In this document: positions 35,720 through 45,573 of the stretch, piece after piece
Layout: the number at the start of each line of letters is the position of its first letter
How positions within the stretch are numbered: the first letter of the stretch is position 1
Assembly: GCA_016191205.1 (NCBI GenBank)
Contig: JACPPB010000074.1
Span: 1 to 64,000 of the forward strand
Direction: 5' to 3'
Source: Gammaproteobacteria bacterium
GTDB lineage: Bacteria > Pseudomonadota > Gammaproteobacteria > Pseudomonadales > Porticoccaceae
Length of the DNA: 64,000 nt
Position numbers and translations under genes: made by a program
The notes under the pieces: generated by a model
What the model saw: the letters and a program-made list of their open reading frames with translations, nothing else
The model's database searches: none
Told to the model about the DNA's origin: nothing

Positions 35720-35953
35720 ATGAGCGCAACATCCAAACGTTCCACAATTTATTTTGAGCCTGAGCTGCACGCTGCCTTGCGCCTCAAGGCGGCGCTCATG
35801 CATCGTTCCGTGTCCGAAATAGTCAGCGATGCGGTCAGGGCTTCGCTCGCGGAGGATCAGGACGATCTGTCCGCTTTCGCGCAACGGGTATCCGAACCCA
35901 CCATTTCTTATGAAGAGCTTCTGAACGACCTGAAGACTCATGGCAAGCTATAA
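35720..35953 (+). CDS. Ribbon-helix-helix antitoxin (RelB/CopG-like)
   Basis: A protein of 77 residues beginning with a ribbon-helix-helix DNA-binding unit (KRSTIYFEPELHAALRLKAALMHRSVSEIVSDAVRASL). The acidic C-terminal tail ([16 protein letters not shown]) would wrap the toxin. Its end overlaps the toxin start by 14 bases, giving translational coupling. The pair should repress its own promoter. Confidence 0.88.
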   Translation: MSATSKRSTIYFEPELHAALRLKAALMHRSVSEIVSDAVRASLAEDQDDLSAFAQRVSEPTISYEELLNDLKTHGKL

Positions 35954-36203
35954 GCTGGTCTTCAGAAAATCCGTTGCCAAGGATCTTCGTGACATTCCGA
36001 AGCGGGACGTAGCGCGCATCCTCAAGGGCATCGAATCCCTGGCGAAAGACCCGCGTCCCGTGGGGAGCGAAAAGTTGTCGGGGCTGGAAAGATATCGGTT
36101 GCGTCAGGGCAGGTACCGGATTATCTATGAGATCAAGGACGAGACACTGATCGTCACGGTCGTGAAAGTAGGTCACAGGCGAAATGTTTATCGGAGCAAC
36201 TGA
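35940..36203 (+). CDS. RelE/ParE-type toxin
   Basis: A protein of 87 residues with the RelE/ParE fold: [32 protein letters not shown], then [20 protein letters not shown] and [12 protein letters not shown]. The central RxRxGxYRIIYEI and the C-terminal GHRRxVYR favour a RelE-type ribosome-dependent mRNA endonuclease over a gyrase-directed ParE, although the two are hard to separate by eye. It is co-expressed with the antitoxin at 35720 and lies beside the mobile-element debris. Confidence 0.88.
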   Translation: MASYKLVFRKSVAKDLRDIPKRDVARILKGIESLAKDPRPVGSEKLSGLERYRLRQGRYRIIYEIKDETLIVTVVKVGHRRNVYRSN

Positions 36204-36291
36204 CAAGACTCCCATCCCCCGACCGCCGCCCGAGTTGAGGAAAATCCTGACCCCCTGGTCCGACACTGGCCCACGCAAAACAAGGTGCAAC

Positions 36292-36633
36292 ATGAGCAGT
36301 TTGCCGAAATGTCCAAAGTGCGGTTCCGAATACGCCTACGAGGACCGGAATATGTACATCTGCCCGGAATGCGCCCATGAATGGCCGCCAGGTGCGGCCA
36401 TCGAGAGCACGGACGAAACGAGCGTCGTGCGGGATGCCTACGGGAACGTGCTCAACGATGGCGATGCGGTAACGGTCATCAAGGATCTGAAAATCAAAGG
36501 CTCGTCAGCGGTAGTCAAAGTCGGAACCAAGGTGAAAAACATCCGCCTCGTCAGCGGCGACCACGATATCGACTGCAAAATTGACGGTATTGGCGCGATG
36601 CAGTTGAAATCGGAGTTTGTAAAAAAGACATAA
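36292..36633 (+). CDS. phnA: PhnA/YjdM-type zinc-ribbon protein
   Basis: A protein of 113 residues with an N-terminal zinc ribbon ([25 protein letters not shown]) and the PhnA C-terminal beta barrel ([41 protein letters not shown] ... [23 protein letters not shown]). The family is widely conserved. Its old link to phosphonate use is weak, and no phn genes are nearby. Full length. The ATG at 36292 lacks a strong ribosome-binding site. Confidence 0.9.
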   Translation: MSSLPKCPKCGSEYAYEDRNMYICPECAHEWPPGAAIESTDETSVVRDAYGNVLNDGDAVTVIKDLKIKGSSAVVKVGTKVKNIRLVSGDHDIDCKIDGIGAMQLKSEFVKKT

Positions 36634-36731
36634 CGCGGCTGGATCCGCTTCGGGCATCGGGCATATTTCCGTCAGCCCTGTGCGGGAGCCGCTCAACTCG
36701 CGTTTCATGCGATCACTCCGGACAACACGCC

Positions 36732-37115
36732 ATGTCGATATCTGAATCCGATCCGCGGGTATTCTTCGCCGCCGAGCGCACCCTGCTCGCGTGGCTGCGC
36801 ACGGGTCTCACGATCATTGCGCTCGGGTTTGTCGTGTCGCGCTTCGGGTTGTTCGTGCAGTTGCTCTCCATCCAGGCGCACGGCTCGCTGCCCCCCGCGC
36901 ACACGTCCATCTCGGCGCTGCTCGGCCTCGGGTTTGTGATCGTCGGCGCCCTGGCGATCGTACTGGCCGCGTTCCAGCATCGGCGCTTTGTGGCCACCCT
37001 GGAGCCTGGCGATCTGCCCCACGCCTATTCCAGAGGCTTTGCGGTCTGGCTCGCCTTCATGGTGGGAACCCTCGGCATGGTGCTCGCCGCCTATCTGTTC
37101 GCCACGCAACCCTGA
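36732..37115 (+). CDS. DUF202 (YidH-like) membrane protein
   Basis: A protein of 127 residues with three hydrophobic helices. The DUF202 signature AAERTLLAWLRTGLTIIALGFVVSRFGLF opens the protein, followed by a helix at about 65-82 and another near the C-terminus (FAVWLAFMVGTLGMVLAAYLFA). Function is unknown for the family. It lies in the stress island and directly upstream of another small membrane gene. Confidence 0.88.
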   Translation: MSISESDPRVFFAAERTLLAWLRTGLTIIALGFVVSRFGLFVQLLSIQAHGSLPPAHTSISALLGLGFVIVGALAIVLAAFQHRRFVATLEPGDLPHAYSRGFAVWLAFMVGTLGMVLAAYLFATQP

Positions 37116-37175
37116 CGGGCCAAATCCCACGAAAACAGCATTCAGACACTTCAACCTCGGGCGGACTGACGTTCC

Positions 37176-37520
37176 ATGTACGAGCGCAAAACACATCCAC
37201 CGCTTTCCCGCATTCGCTTCCTCAAACGCGTCCTGCTGCACGCTGCCGCTGCGCTCGCCCTGCTCCTGCTGTCGCTGCTCGCCGGTATGGCGGGCTACGC
37301 GTACTTCGAGCACCTCAACTGGCTGGACGCGTTCCTGAATTCCGCGATGCTGATGGGCGGCATGGGGCCGGTCGACCCACCGAAAACGGACGGCGGCAAG
37401 CTGTTTGCGGGTCTTTACGCGCTCTATGCGGGACTGGTATTTCTGATCGGGGCGGGCGTCATCTTCACGCCGGTGATTCATCGCATGCTCCACAAATTCC
37501 ATTGGGATTCCCGCGGATAG
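37176..37520 (+). CDS. Small membrane protein with potassium-channel-like 2TM/pore-loop layout
   Basis: A protein of 114 residues. Layout: TM1 (LLHAAAALALLLLSLLAGMAGYAYF), an amphipathic loop WLDAFLNSAMLMGGMGPVD, a linker with DPPKTDGGKLFAGLYALYAGLVF, then TM2 and a basic tail. Position for position this follows two-helix potassium channels (pore helix, selectivity filter, KTDxGKLFAxxYxLxG), but the TVGYG filter is replaced by GGMGP. It is therefore either a channel-derived protein with another role or another family of similar layout. The following 265 bases (37521-37785) hold nothing I can name. Confidence 0.6.
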   Translation: MYERKTHPPLSRIRFLKRVLLHAAAALALLLLSLLAGMAGYAYFEHLNWLDAFLNSAMLMGGMGPVDPPKTDGGKLFAGLYALYAGLVFLIGAGVIFTPVIHRMLHKFHWDSRG

Positions 37521-37785
37521 ATAATCTCCGCGCACATGCGGGTGATTCGCTGGATGAAAAACGGCGTTCCAGCTATCGGTAAATCGAGGGACGGTTGGAC
37601 CACCAAAATTTGCCCGATGGCGGCTGAGGCGTGGCCGTCGCTGCCATCAACCCTGCGCGCAAAAACGACACCCTGTGGAACCCGAAAATCGCCGCAACGG
37701 CGAAGACAGTTGCTGCCCCCCCTGTTCTCCCGTATCCCCCGCTCTCCCGGCGCAGCGAGGGGTCATCGGGGTCGCATCTTTTCAG

Positions 37786-40485
37786 TCAGCGTTTGCACCA
37801 CCACCGCAGCAGCGCCTTGCGCGTCTCCTCCGCCGCCACCATCACAAACGGGAACGGCAGCGCGAACAGCCACGCCGGCCAGGACAGGGCAGCGGTGCCG
37901 AACACGCGCTGACCCCAGGGTGTGTAGACAATGGCCAGCAGCAGCATGAGTTCGACCACCACCCCCCACAGCAGCAGACGGTTGCCGCGCAGCCGCAGGC
38001 TCAACGTCGCGGCACGCGGATGGCGGCACACAAACAGGTTTGCCACCTGCATGAACACAATGGCGGCGAGACAGGCGGTGGTGGCCTGGAGATAGAGCGG
38101 ATCGTGCCAGTCGAGCACCGCGCCGTAGCGCCAGCCGCCGCTACCGAGCACAAAGAAAAACGCCGCCATGGCGGCCGCCGCTTCCAGCAGCCCGAGAAAA
38201 CCATAGGCGCGCAGCATCAGCGGCAGGTTCACCAGGCGCTCGCGGCGCGGACGCGGCGGCTGGCGCATCGCATCGGCGGCGGGCGGCTCGGCGCCCAGCG
38301 CCAGCGCCGGCAGCAGGTCGGTGCCGAGATCCACGGCGAGAATCTGCACCACGGTGAGCGGCAGCGGGATGCGGAACAGCACGAACGCCAGATAGGGCAC
38401 GATTTCCGGGACGTTCGAGGTCAGGATGTAGGTGAGAAACTTGCGGATGTTGGCGAATACCGCGCGGCCCTCCTCCACCGCCGCCACCACGCTGGCGAAG
38501 TTGTCGTCGAGCAGGACGATATCCGCCGCCGCCCGCGCCACATCGGTGCCGGTCTGTCCCATGGCGATGCCGATGTGCGCGCTGCGCAGCGCCGGGGCAT
38601 CGTTGACGCCGTCCCCGGTCACCGCCACCACCTCGTTCTTGGCCTTGAGTGCTTGCACGATGGCGAGCTTCTGGTCCGCGCCCACGCGGGCGAAGATGAG
38701 TTGCGGCTGATCCAGCAGCAACTGGAGTTGGGCGGGCAGCAGGTGGCGCAACTCATCGCCAGTCACCACTCGCGCGTCGCTGCCCCGCACCAGTCCGATT
38801 TCGCGGGCGATGGCGAGCGCCGTATGCGGATGATCGCCGGTGCACATGATGACGCGAATCCCGGCTTCGCGGCAGCGCCGCACGGCGTCGGGGACCTCCG
38901 GGCGCGGTGGATCTTCGAGGCCCACCAGTCCGGCGAAGACCAGATCCTGCTCCCAGCACTCCCGCTCCGTGTCCTGCGGGAGTGGCCGCCAGGCGAACGC
39001 CAGCACGCGCAGCCCCCGGTCCGCCAGGCGCTGCTCGGCAGCCGCGATCCGTGCCCGGTCGGCGTCGTTCAGCGCAACCGGCTCCCCGCCGCCGTGCAGA
39101 CGCTGGCACCGGGGCAGCACCGCCTCCAGGGCGCCCTTGCAGTGCAGCCGGCGCCGCGCCCCGTCCCCACACACCACCGACTGGCGCCGGCGTTCGCTGT
39201 CGAAGGGCAGCGTGTCGCTTCTTGCTTCCGCCTGCCAGGTGCCGAGCAGCGGCTGCGCCATCTCGACCAAGGCGACTTCGGTGGGATCGCCGCGCCAGCG
39301 CGGGCCATTGTCGCCCTGCACCTCATGCAGTTCGTGACAGCAGAGCGCCGTTTCGAGCAGCGGGCGCGCGGCGGCGCGCAGCCCGGCGGAGCCGGCCAGT
39401 TGATCGAGGTCGCACTCCCCGTCATCCGCCACACGGTCGTCCGGTAGATACAGCCGCCGCGCCGCCATCCGGTTGCAGGTGAGCGTACCCGTCTTGTCGG
39501 TGAGGATGACGGTGGCGGCACCGAGGGTCTCGATCGCCGGCAGGTGGCGCACCAGCGCGTTGCGCCGCGCCATGCGTTGCGTCGCCATGGCCAGCGCCAG
39601 GGTCACGGTGGGCAGCAGCCCCTCGGGCACATTGGCCACGATGATACCGATGGCAAAGGAAAAATTGGCCCAGAACGGCAGGCCGAGCACCACCCCGACG
39701 GCAAAGAACACGACCCCCAAACCGGTGGCCAGCGCCGCGATCCAGCGCGACAGGCGGCGGATTTCCCGTTGCAGCGGCGACAGCACCGCAGCGGTGCTCT
39801 GGGTGAGACGGGCGATCTTGCCGAACTCGGTGCGCATGCCGGTGGCGAACACCACCGCCATGCCCTCGCCGGCAACCAACGTGGTGCCGGCCAGCACCAG
39901 ATTGGCGGCACGCAGCGGATCGTCCGCCGGCGTGGCTGCGGCAGTGCGCGGCTGGGGAACGGATTCGCCGGTCAGGGTCGCGTTGTCGACGCGCAGCGCG
40001 AACGCCTCTATGAGCCGACAGTCGGCGGGCACCGCGTCGCCATCCCCGAGCAGGACGAGATCGCCCGGCACCAGTTCAGCCGCCGCCACTTCCCACACCT
40101 TGCCCGCCCGCCGCACCCGCACCTGGGGCGGCAGCAGCGCGCGCAGCGCCGCCAGCGCACGCTCGGCGCGGTACTCCTGCCAGAAGGAAAACCCGGCGTT
40201 GAGCAGGATCACCGCAACGATGGCATAACCCAGCATGGCCATGCCCTGCCCGGGCTGGCGCCACTCGGCGAAAAAGGCGAGCGCCGCGGCAACCCACAGC
40301 ACCAGCGCGAAGAAATGCCCGAGTTCGCGCGCAAAACGCCACCACAGCCGTTCCCGCGCTACCGCTTCGAGCACATTGGGTCCGTATTCGGCAAGACGGC
40401 GGCCGGCTTCGGTCATGTTCAGACCGTCGCGGCCGCTGCCGAGACTGGCAAGCGCCGCGTCAGGGTCGAGATGCGGCAGTTTCAC
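37786..40485 (-). CDS. P-type cation-transporting ATPase (type II-like)
   Basis: A protein of 899 residues with a cation-ATPase N-terminal domain, actuator TGES (NATLTGES), membrane motif NVPEGLLPTVTLALA (PEGL replaces the PEGLP of calcium pumps and resembles Na/K-ATPase), phosphorylation site DKTGTLT, and the hinge VTGDGVNDAPAL. About ten helices. This suggests Na+, K+, Ca2+ or H+ transport; heavy-metal CPx is absent, so it is not a P1B pump. Full length. It is transcribed towards the DUF202 genes and divergently from groEL. Confidence 0.9.
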   Translation of the reverse strand: MKLPHLDPDAALASLGSGRDGLNMTEAGRRLAEYGPNVLEAVARERLWWRFARELGHFFALVLWVAAALAFFAEWRQPGQGMAMLGYAIVAVILLNAGFSFWQEYRAERALAALRALLPPQVRVRRAGKVWEVAAAELVPGDLVLLGDGDAVPADCRLIEAFALRVDNATLTGESVPQPRTAAATPADDPLRAANLVLAGTTLVAGEGMAVVFATGMRTEFGKIARLTQSTAAVLSPLQREIRRLSRWIAALATGLGVVFFAVGVVLGLPFWANFSFAIGIIVANVPEGLLPTVTLALAMATQRMARRNALVRHLPAIETLGAATVILTDKTGTLTCNRMAARRLYLPDDRVADDGECDLDQLAGSAGLRAAARPLLETALCCHELHEVQGDNGPRWRGDPTEVALVEMAQPLLGTWQAEARSDTLPFDSERRRQSVVCGDGARRRLHCKGALEAVLPRCQRLHGGGEPVALNDADRARIAAAEQRLADRGLRVLAFAWRPLPQDTERECWEQDLVFAGLVGLEDPPRPEVPDAVRRCREAGIRVIMCTGDHPHTALAIAREIGLVRGSDARVVTGDELRHLLPAQLQLLLDQPQLIFARVGADQKLAIVQALKAKNEVVAVTGDGVNDAPALRSAHIGIAMGQTGTDVARAAADIVLLDDNFASVVAAVEEGRAVFANIRKFLTYILTSNVPEIVPYLAFVLFRIPLPLTVVQILAVDLGTDLLPALALGAEPPAADAMRQPPRPRRERLVNLPLMLRAYGFLGLLEAAAAMAAFFFVLGSGGWRYGAVLDWHDPLYLQATTACLAAIVFMQVANLFVCRHPRAATLSLRLRGNRLLLWGVVVELMLLLAIVYTPWGQRVFGTAALSWPAWLFALPFPFVMVAAEETRKALLRWWCKR

Positions 40486-40635
40486 GGGCGCAGCCGTTGC
40501 GGCCGGATGAGCCGGCCATTACAAAAGGTGGGAGCCCCCCTCACTTGTCGCAAGTCACAGTATTGCACTGGCAGCTTTCCCGATCCTTCGTCATAGTCGG
40601 CTAGCGTATTCCTCCAACCCAGGGTGGAGAACCAT

Positions 40636-42255
<1,620 letters not shown>

Positions 42256-42561
42256 GCGCCGGGCATGGCGATCACTGGCAACGACCCCGGCGTCCGGGAC
42301 TCGAGGACGGCTTTGCCTGGCGAAAAGATTTCGCGCCTGGTCTTGATGCAGATCAAGCCGTGGTTCGACCTCGGCCCGGCGGTGTGTGGGTAATCAATCA
42401 ATTGCCCTAACATCGGGCGGCGCAATTGGTGGTTGGCAAGCGCTTTTTTGCAGCAGCCGCGTATTGATGTGTTGATGTGTTGATGTGTTGATGTGTTGAT
42501 GTGTTGATCTAGAATCGGGGCGCGTTGTCCGTGTTCTTCACAATTGACGAGGAGACTCACC
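42256..42561 (+). other. Intergenic region between groEL and hsp20 with an octamer repeat
   Basis: No gene is supported in these 306 bases. The octamer TTGATGTG is repeated five times without change at 42464-42503, followed by TTGATCT, about 60 bases before the hsp20 start. No clear sigma-32 promoter was found. Confidence 0.5.
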
Positions 42562-43077
42562 ATGGCCGAAGCAAACAAAAAACAGGAAGTACAGGAAGCA
42601 GGCAAGAAGCAGGAAGTACAAAAGACTTCTCCGACGCGAGCCATCCGCCCGTTCGAGGAGATGGAGCGCCTGTTCGATCAGTTCTTGCGCCGCAACTGGA
42701 TGCGGCCCTGGCATCTGGACTGGCCGGCACTTCCCGAAGTGTCACTGCCGGAACTGAAAGTGCCGAAGGTTGATGTACTCGACCGCGAAAGCGAAATCGT
42801 GGTGAAAGCCGAAATTCCCGGCGTCGACAAAAAGGACATCGACATTTCCGTCGGCGAAGACTCCGTCACCATCAAGGGCGAAACGCGCAAGGAAGAGAAA
42901 GAGGAAAAAGGCGACTATTACCGCTGTGAAATCTCAAGCGGCAGTTTCAGTCGCACCGTCGCCCTGCCGGCCGCAGTCGATGGCGCCAAGGCGACGGCGA
43001 GCTTCAAGGACGGCGTCCTGGAGCTGACCTTGCCGAAGGTGAAGGCTATCAAGCGGCACAGGATCAGCGTCAAGTAA
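42562..43077 (+). CDS. Hsp20-type small heat-shock protein (fourth copy)
   Basis: A protein of 171 residues with an unusual charged N-terminal arm (repeated KKQEVQ, at about 6-28) before the typical PFEEMERLFDQFLRRNWMRPW helix and an alpha-crystallin domain (VDVLDRESEIVVKAEIPGVDKKDIDISV ... ASFKDGVLELTLPK). The C-terminus is short (KAIKRHRISVK), with a weak I-x-V anchor. It is only distantly like the trio at 24.7-26.2 kb and closer to Hsp20 proteins of stress islands. GGAG lies 9 bases before the ATG. Confidence 0.92.
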   Translation: MAEANKKQEVQEAGKKQEVQKTSPTRAIRPFEEMERLFDQFLRRNWMRPWHLDWPALPEVSLPELKVPKVDVLDRESEIVVKAEIPGVDKKDIDISVGEDSVTIKGETRKEEKEEKGDYYRCEISSGSFSRTVALPAAVDGAKATASFKDGVLELTLPKVKAIKRHRISVK

Positions 43078-43144
43078 CCGGGTGCAGGCCATGCCGGGAC
43101 GCCTGGCGTCCCGGTGCGGTCGGTACGCGGTCAGCGTCCCAATT

Positions 43145-43195
43145 CCATGACGAGAGTTCCGTGACGAGGGTTCCGTGACGCAGAGTTCCGTGACA
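43145..43195 (+). repeat. Three near-identical GAGTTCCGTGAC repeats
   Basis: GAGTTCCGTGAC-like units occur at about 43153, 43167 and 43183 (the second reads GGGTTCCGTGAC), just before the ribosome-binding site of the next small gene. Purpose unknown. Confidence 0.5.
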
Positions 43196-43209
43196 CCAGG
43201 AGGTCCGCA

Positions 43210-43416
43210 ATGATGCATGAATTCTATTTCGCCCACTTGCTGTGGGTTGGGGTGTGGATCCTGCTGATCCTGCCGCCGTTCTGGACAATTTTCGCCAAGG
43301 CCGGCTTCTCGCCCTGGCTTTCACTGCTGATGTTGGTCCCGCTGGTCAATCTCGTGGTGCTCTACATGGTCGCGTTCTCACGCTGGCCGACGCAGAGCCG
43401 CCAGCGCGATCTGTAA
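43210..43416 (+). CDS. Small two-helix membrane protein
   Basis: A protein of 68 residues with two hydrophobic helices (LLWVGVWILLILPPFWTIFAKAG and SLLMLVPLVNLVVLYMVAF) and a short basic tail. An excellent AGGAGGTCC site precedes tandem ATGs. No family is recognised with certainty. A partial, broken copy of its first half lies beyond the Fic gene at 44960-45030, so the sequence was duplicated in this locus. Confidence 0.65.
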   Translation: MMHEFYFAHLLWVGVWILLILPPFWTIFAKAGFSPWLSLLMLVPLVNLVVLYMVAFSRWPTQSRQRDL

Positions 43417-43466
43417 CTCGGTATCCTCCAGGCCTTGCTGAGTCAAACCGGCTTTGAAAGCCGTTG

Positions 43467-43553
43467 CGCGCCACTTAAAGTGGCGCGACAATCATATCGC
43501 GCCATATAAACTCTCTGTTTGTGCGCATTATTTTTATCGCGCCACAACGGAGA
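43467..43553 (+). promoter_or_regulatory. Operator-like CGCGCCA repeats upstream of the Fic gene
   Basis: A near-perfect palindrome CGCGCCACTT-A-AAGTGGCGCG sits at 43467-43487. Two further half-sites, TATCGCGCCA, lie at about 43496-43505 and 43540-43549, the last just before the ribosome-binding site. The array suggests binding by a dimeric repressor. The winged-helix N-terminus of the Fic protein itself is the obvious candidate. Confidence 0.55.
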
Positions 43554-43557
43554 GGCC

Positions 43558-44952
43558 ATGCCCAAGCAAGTTCCCCAAGCCGAACTCGATGCCGTCCTGC
43601 AAGTGGTGGATCGATTTCCCGAGGGGGCATCCATCGTGGATATCAGTGGCGCGCTCGCGGCCAAATTGCCGCGCCGCACCTTGCAACGCCGCCTGGCATT
43701 GCTGGTCGAGCAGGAGCGACTGACCGTCGAAGGCCGCTCGCGGGGCAGTCGTTACCGGCTGCCCGTCATTGCGGGCACGGGCGCCGTTGTCGCGGGTCCC
43801 GCAACGGTGCAGGGACGCGGCGAGGTCTATATTCCGATCTCGCCGGAAGGCGAGGCCATCAAGCAAGTTGTTCGCGCGCCGATCCAGAACCGCCGTCCGG
43901 TCGGATACAACCGACGGTTCCTCGATTCCTACCGCCCCAACGTTACTTTCTATCTTTCGCCTGAAACCCGGCAGCGTCTCCTCGAAATGGGACGCTCGAC
44001 GGATCGGCAACGTCCAGCTGGAACCTATGCGCGGCAGGTTTACCGCCGTTTGCTGATCGATCTGTCCTGGAACTCCAGCCGTCTGGAGGGCAACACCTAC
44101 TCGCTGCTCGAAACGGAACGTCTGTTCGAACTGGGCGAGACCGCCGAAGGCAAGGAGGCCCTGGAAGCGCAGATGATCCTGAACCACAGGGGTGCCATCG
44201 AACTGCTGGTCGAGCACGCCGCCGAGGTCGGCTTCAATCGTTACACCATTTTGAACCTGCATGCCTTACTGTCGGATAACCTGCTGGCCGATCCGCAGGC
44301 CTGCGGACGGTTGCGCACTGTTCCGGTGGGAATCGCCAGGACCGTTTATCATCCTCCGGAAGTGCCGCAAATAATCGACGAATGCTTCCAGCAACTGCTC
44401 GATACCGCCGCGGCGATTGCCGATCCGTTCGAGCAGGCCTTTTTCGCCATGGTGCAGTTGCCGTATTTGCAACCGTTCGAGGATGTGAACAAACGCGTTT
44501 CGCGCCTCGCCGCGAACCTGCCGCTCATCCGCGACAACCTGAGCCCGTTATCGTTCGTGGACGTGCCCGACCGGGCCTATATCGACGGAACCCTCGGTGT
44601 GTACGAACTGAATCGTATCGAGTTGCTGCGCGATGTCTTCATCTGGGCCTATGAGCGTTCGTGCGCGCGCTACGCGGCAGTGCGCCAGTCGCTGGGGGAA
44701 CCCGATCCCTTCCGCCTGCGCTATCGCGTACCGCTGGCCGAGGCCGTAGCCGAGATTGTCACCGGCGGCATGGACAAGAAAACCGCCGCTGGCTTCATCA
44801 AGCGGCGCGCGGCCGAAGGCATACCGCGGGAGGATCAGGCGCGCTTCATCGAGGTGGTGGAAACGGCGGTGATGCATCTGCACGAGGGAAATATCGCCCG
44901 CTACCGCGTGCGACCATCGCACTATCAAAAATGGAAGGCAACGTGGCGTTGA
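43558..44952 (+). CDS. Fic-domain protein with N-terminal winged helix and degenerate Fic motif
   Basis: A protein of 464 residues. Residues 1-70 look like a winged helix (GASIVDISGALAAKLPRRTLQRRLALLVEQERLTVEGRSRGSRYRL). The Fic core includes the self-inhibitory motif SSRLEGN (S173-x3-E177-G/N) on the N-terminal side, as in class II Fic proteins. The active-site loop reads QPFEDVNKRVSR (305-316): the catalytic His of HPFxDGNKRTSR is Gln and the Gly is Val. Classical AMP transfer therefore looks disabled or altered. A strong GGAGAGG site precedes the ATG. Operator-like repeats upstream suggest self-regulation. Confidence 0.85.
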   Translation: MPKQVPQAELDAVLQVVDRFPEGASIVDISGALAAKLPRRTLQRRLALLVEQERLTVEGRSRGSRYRLPVIAGTGAVVAGPATVQGRGEVYIPISPEGEAIKQVVRAPIQNRRPVGYNRRFLDSYRPNVTFYLSPETRQRLLEMGRSTDRQRPAGTYARQVYRRLLIDLSWNSSRLEGNTYSLLETERLFELGETAEGKEALEAQMILNHRGAIELLVEHAAEVGFNRYTILNLHALLSDNLLADPQACGRLRTVPVGIARTVYHPPEVPQIIDECFQQLLDTAAAIADPFEQAFFAMVQLPYLQPFEDVNKRVSRLAANLPLIRDNLSPLSFVDVPDRAYIDGTLGVYELNRIELLRDVFIWAYERSCARYAAVRQSLGEPDPFRLRYRVPLAEAVAEIVTGGMDKKTAAGFIKRRAAEGIPREDQARFIEVVETAVMHLHEGNIARYRVRPSHYQKWKATWR

Positions 44953-44959
44953 TCCGCGT

Positions 44960-45030
44960 TTGTTCTGGGTCGTGCTGATCCTGCCGCCGTTCGGGACAAT
45001 CTTCGGCAAGGCTGGCTTTTCGCACTGGCC
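44960..45030 (+). pseudogene. Partial copy of the small membrane gene at 43210
   Basis: Translated, this stretch reads VVLILPPFGTIFGKAGFSHW, against ILLILPPFWTIFAKAGFSPW in the intact gene, and the DNA is strongly similar over about 60 bases. It lacks a start region and the second helix. It may mark the right edge of a duplication made when the Fic gene arrived. Confidence 0.6.
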
Positions 45031-45073
45031 AGATAAGGTCGCGACCACCGCCGGCCTGCTACAGCAGAGTTCG

Positions 45074-45571
45074 CTACAGCACCACCGGTTGGTCCGACAG
45101 TTCATTGCGATCCGCGCCGGACGCGGGAAAATGCCGCGTCAAATGCTGCGTCACGGCGGCAATACCGCTGACCACGCCGCCGGCGTAGTTACCCAGCCCG
45201 AAGGCGGTCTCCATCGTGCCGCAGATCGTTTCCCATTCCGGTGCGCCCACCTTCGCGTGAATGCCGCGATCGGCAACAATCTCGACATCCCGATCGGCCA
45301 GCAATAAATAAATCAGCACGCCGTTGTTGTGTTCGGTATCCCAGATCCGCAATTGCGAAAATACGTCGATGGCGCGGTCGCGCGCGGATTGCCCGCGCAA
45401 CAAGGGTGCGACGTCCAGTGCGCCTTCCACGACAAAACGCAGCTCTCCGACGTGCGCGGTCTCGCTCGCTTTGATCGCCTGTTCAATGGCGCTCAAGGCT
45501 TCCCGGGGGAAAGCCCGCCTGACCTGCCAGTGGGTCATCAGCAAATGTCTGACAATGCGTTTGATGTCCAT
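45074..45571 (-). CDS. TPM-domain protein, short form
   Basis: A protein of 165 residues with a TPM (thylakoid/phosphatase-like) domain: AIEQAIKASETAHVGELRFVVEGALD ... FSQLRIWDTEHNNGVLIYLLLADRDVEIVADRGIHAKVG. No signal peptide or membrane helix. It is encoded right after the secreted TPM protein at 45574, with starts and stops nearly touching. This LemA-TPM-TPM arrangement is common in proteobacteria, function unsettled. Confidence 0.85.
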   Translation of the reverse strand: MDIKRIVRHLLMTHWQVRRAFPREALSAIEQAIKASETAHVGELRFVVEGALDVAPLLRGQSARDRAIDVFSQLRIWDTEHNNGVLIYLLLADRDVEIVADRGIHAKVGAPEWETICGTMETAFGLGNYAGGVVSGIAAVTQHLTRHFPASGADRNELSDQPVVL

Positions 45572-45573
45572 GG

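Noticed and set aside
40486-40635. CIRCE or sigma-32 element upstream of groEL
   Set aside because: No TTAGCACTC-N9-GAGTGCTAA palindrome and no good heat-shock -35/-10 pair were found in this gap.
42464-42503. Octamer array as a CRISPR
   Set aside because: Units are contiguous with no spacers.
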